Positions 63,719-64,000 of a stretch of 64,000 nucleotides of DNA are shown one piece after another. Made by a program: the position numbers and the translations under genes. The stretch covers positions 62,001-126,000 of the forward strand of contig NZ_OLMR01000007.1 of assembly GCF_900291955.1 (NCBI RefSeq), in the 5' to 3' direction. Below the pieces are notes generated by a model, which searched no databases, was not told the DNA's origin, and was given only the letters and a program-made list of their open reading frames with translations. Source of the stretch: Pseudoruminococcus massiliensis (GTDB taxonomy: Bacteria > Bacillota > Clostridia > Oscillospirales > Acutalibacteraceae). How positions within the stretch are numbered: the first letter of the stretch is position 1; each line of letters begins with the position of its first letter.

Positions 63719-64000
63719 TTACTTTCTTGAATTAAGCTCCTCTGCACGCATTTCCTTGATTCTATCCATTACAACATTACTTGCATATCTGTATTCTTGG
63801 CGGTCGCCGTTTTTAATTCCAAGCTCCTCTACGGAAATAGGCTTTCCCCACGAAATAGTTACACGCTGAAAAACTTTGATTTTCTTATTTTTTGGGGTAA
63901 TACATACAGGAATTATCGGAACATTCATCTGATGTGCAACAATAGCCGCTCCCGAACGAGGCCTTAAAAGCTCACCTGTCTTAGAACGAGAACCCTCGAT
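63719..64000 (-). CDS. Second PlsC-type acyltransferase, 5' end outside window
   Basis: The visible 93 residues continue from beyond base 64000. They begin IEGSRSKTGELLRPRSGAAI, the acyltransferase FPEGTRS region, then VAHQMNVPIIPVCITPKN and WGKPISVEELG. This is the C-terminal part of a PlsC-family protein, and the catalytic HxxxxD motif would lie outside the window. It precedes the other plsC copy by 42 bases, so the two are probably in one operon and may have arisen by duplication. Confidence 0.8.
   Translation of the reverse strand: MEGSRSKTGELLRPRSGAAIVAHQMNVPIIPVCITPKNKKIKVFQRVTISWGKPISVEELGIKNGDRQEYRYASNVVMDRIKEMRAEELNSRK

Noticed and set aside
63719-63928. A separate small gene starting at 63928
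   Set aside because: The frame continues upstream to the window edge with acyltransferase sequence, so this is only an internal Met of the second PlsC gene.

Overview
The window is a low-G+C chromosomal segment from an anaerobic member of the Bacillota, most likely class Clostridia and Oscillospiraceae/Ruminococcus-like. Pointers to this are the fused IspH-S1 gene, the NfnAB pair, an iron-dependent alcohol dehydrogenase, an F-type ATP synthase with a Na+-type c subunit, the tilS-hpt-ftsH order, RNase J with GdpP, a LexA box of Gram-positive type, and frequent TTG and GTG starts behind strong Shine-Dalgarno sites. The species cannot be named from sequence alone. No phage, transposase, CRISPR array or plasmid gene was seen.

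Layout. 1-6.3 kb (minus): a sortase-dependent surface or pilus locus, with a large fibro-slime adhesin followed by a pilin-like backbone that runs off the left edge. 6.5-12.6 kb: tRNA-Ala, a membrane pseudokinase with PASTA domains, an XRE regulator, a histidine phosphatase, a lipoprotein, a CNNM/CBS protein and a DUF3006 protein. 12.6-15.2 kb: a znuACB zinc uptake operon. 15.2-15.6 kb: dispersed palindromic repeats. 15.65-17.2 kb: a LexA-boxed promoter driving an SPL-like radical SAM gene and lexA. 17.4-22.3 kb: tepA, uppP and ftsK/spoIIIE. 22.5-23.2 kb: tRNA-Thr and a decayed LysM gene. 23.2-33.1 kb (minus): a housekeeping run rnj-gdpP-rplI-dnaB-tilS-hpt-ftsH. 33.3-35.6 kb: rnhA and an Fe-S pair (cysteine desulfurase, NifU-like scaffold). 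35.7-42.1 kb (minus): a lipoprotein, nnr, a membrane protein, nfnAB and an Fe-ADH. 42.6-50.8 kb (minus): the ATP synthase operon, apparently read from the mtaB promoter. 51-53.4 kb: an HPr-like protein and an ABC-F ATPase. 53.4-57.3 kb (minus): rpmG-secE-nusG-rplK-rplA and rplJL, the last with its own promoter and L10 leader, plus rpmB. 57.4-64 kb: a degenerate glycosyltransferase, a candidate structured RNA, a Ser-rich lipoprotein, a tandem duplication of the repeat element, an HD protein, a DUF436 protein, the IspH-S1 fusion and two PlsC-type acyltransferases.

Working together, the genes cover envelope building (UppP, PlsC, sortase substrates), DNA replication, segregation and SOS control (DnaB, FtsK, LexA), translation, c-di-AMP and RNA turnover, and anaerobic energy metabolism (NfnAB, ADH, Na+-type ATP synthase). 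Most of the window is ordinary core genome. The features that stand out are the candidate multi-branched RNA at 58501-58715, the modular repeat family, the pseudokinase, the internal S1 start inside the IspH fusion, the LexA-controlled SPL-like gene, and the rpmG and nifS upstream structures.
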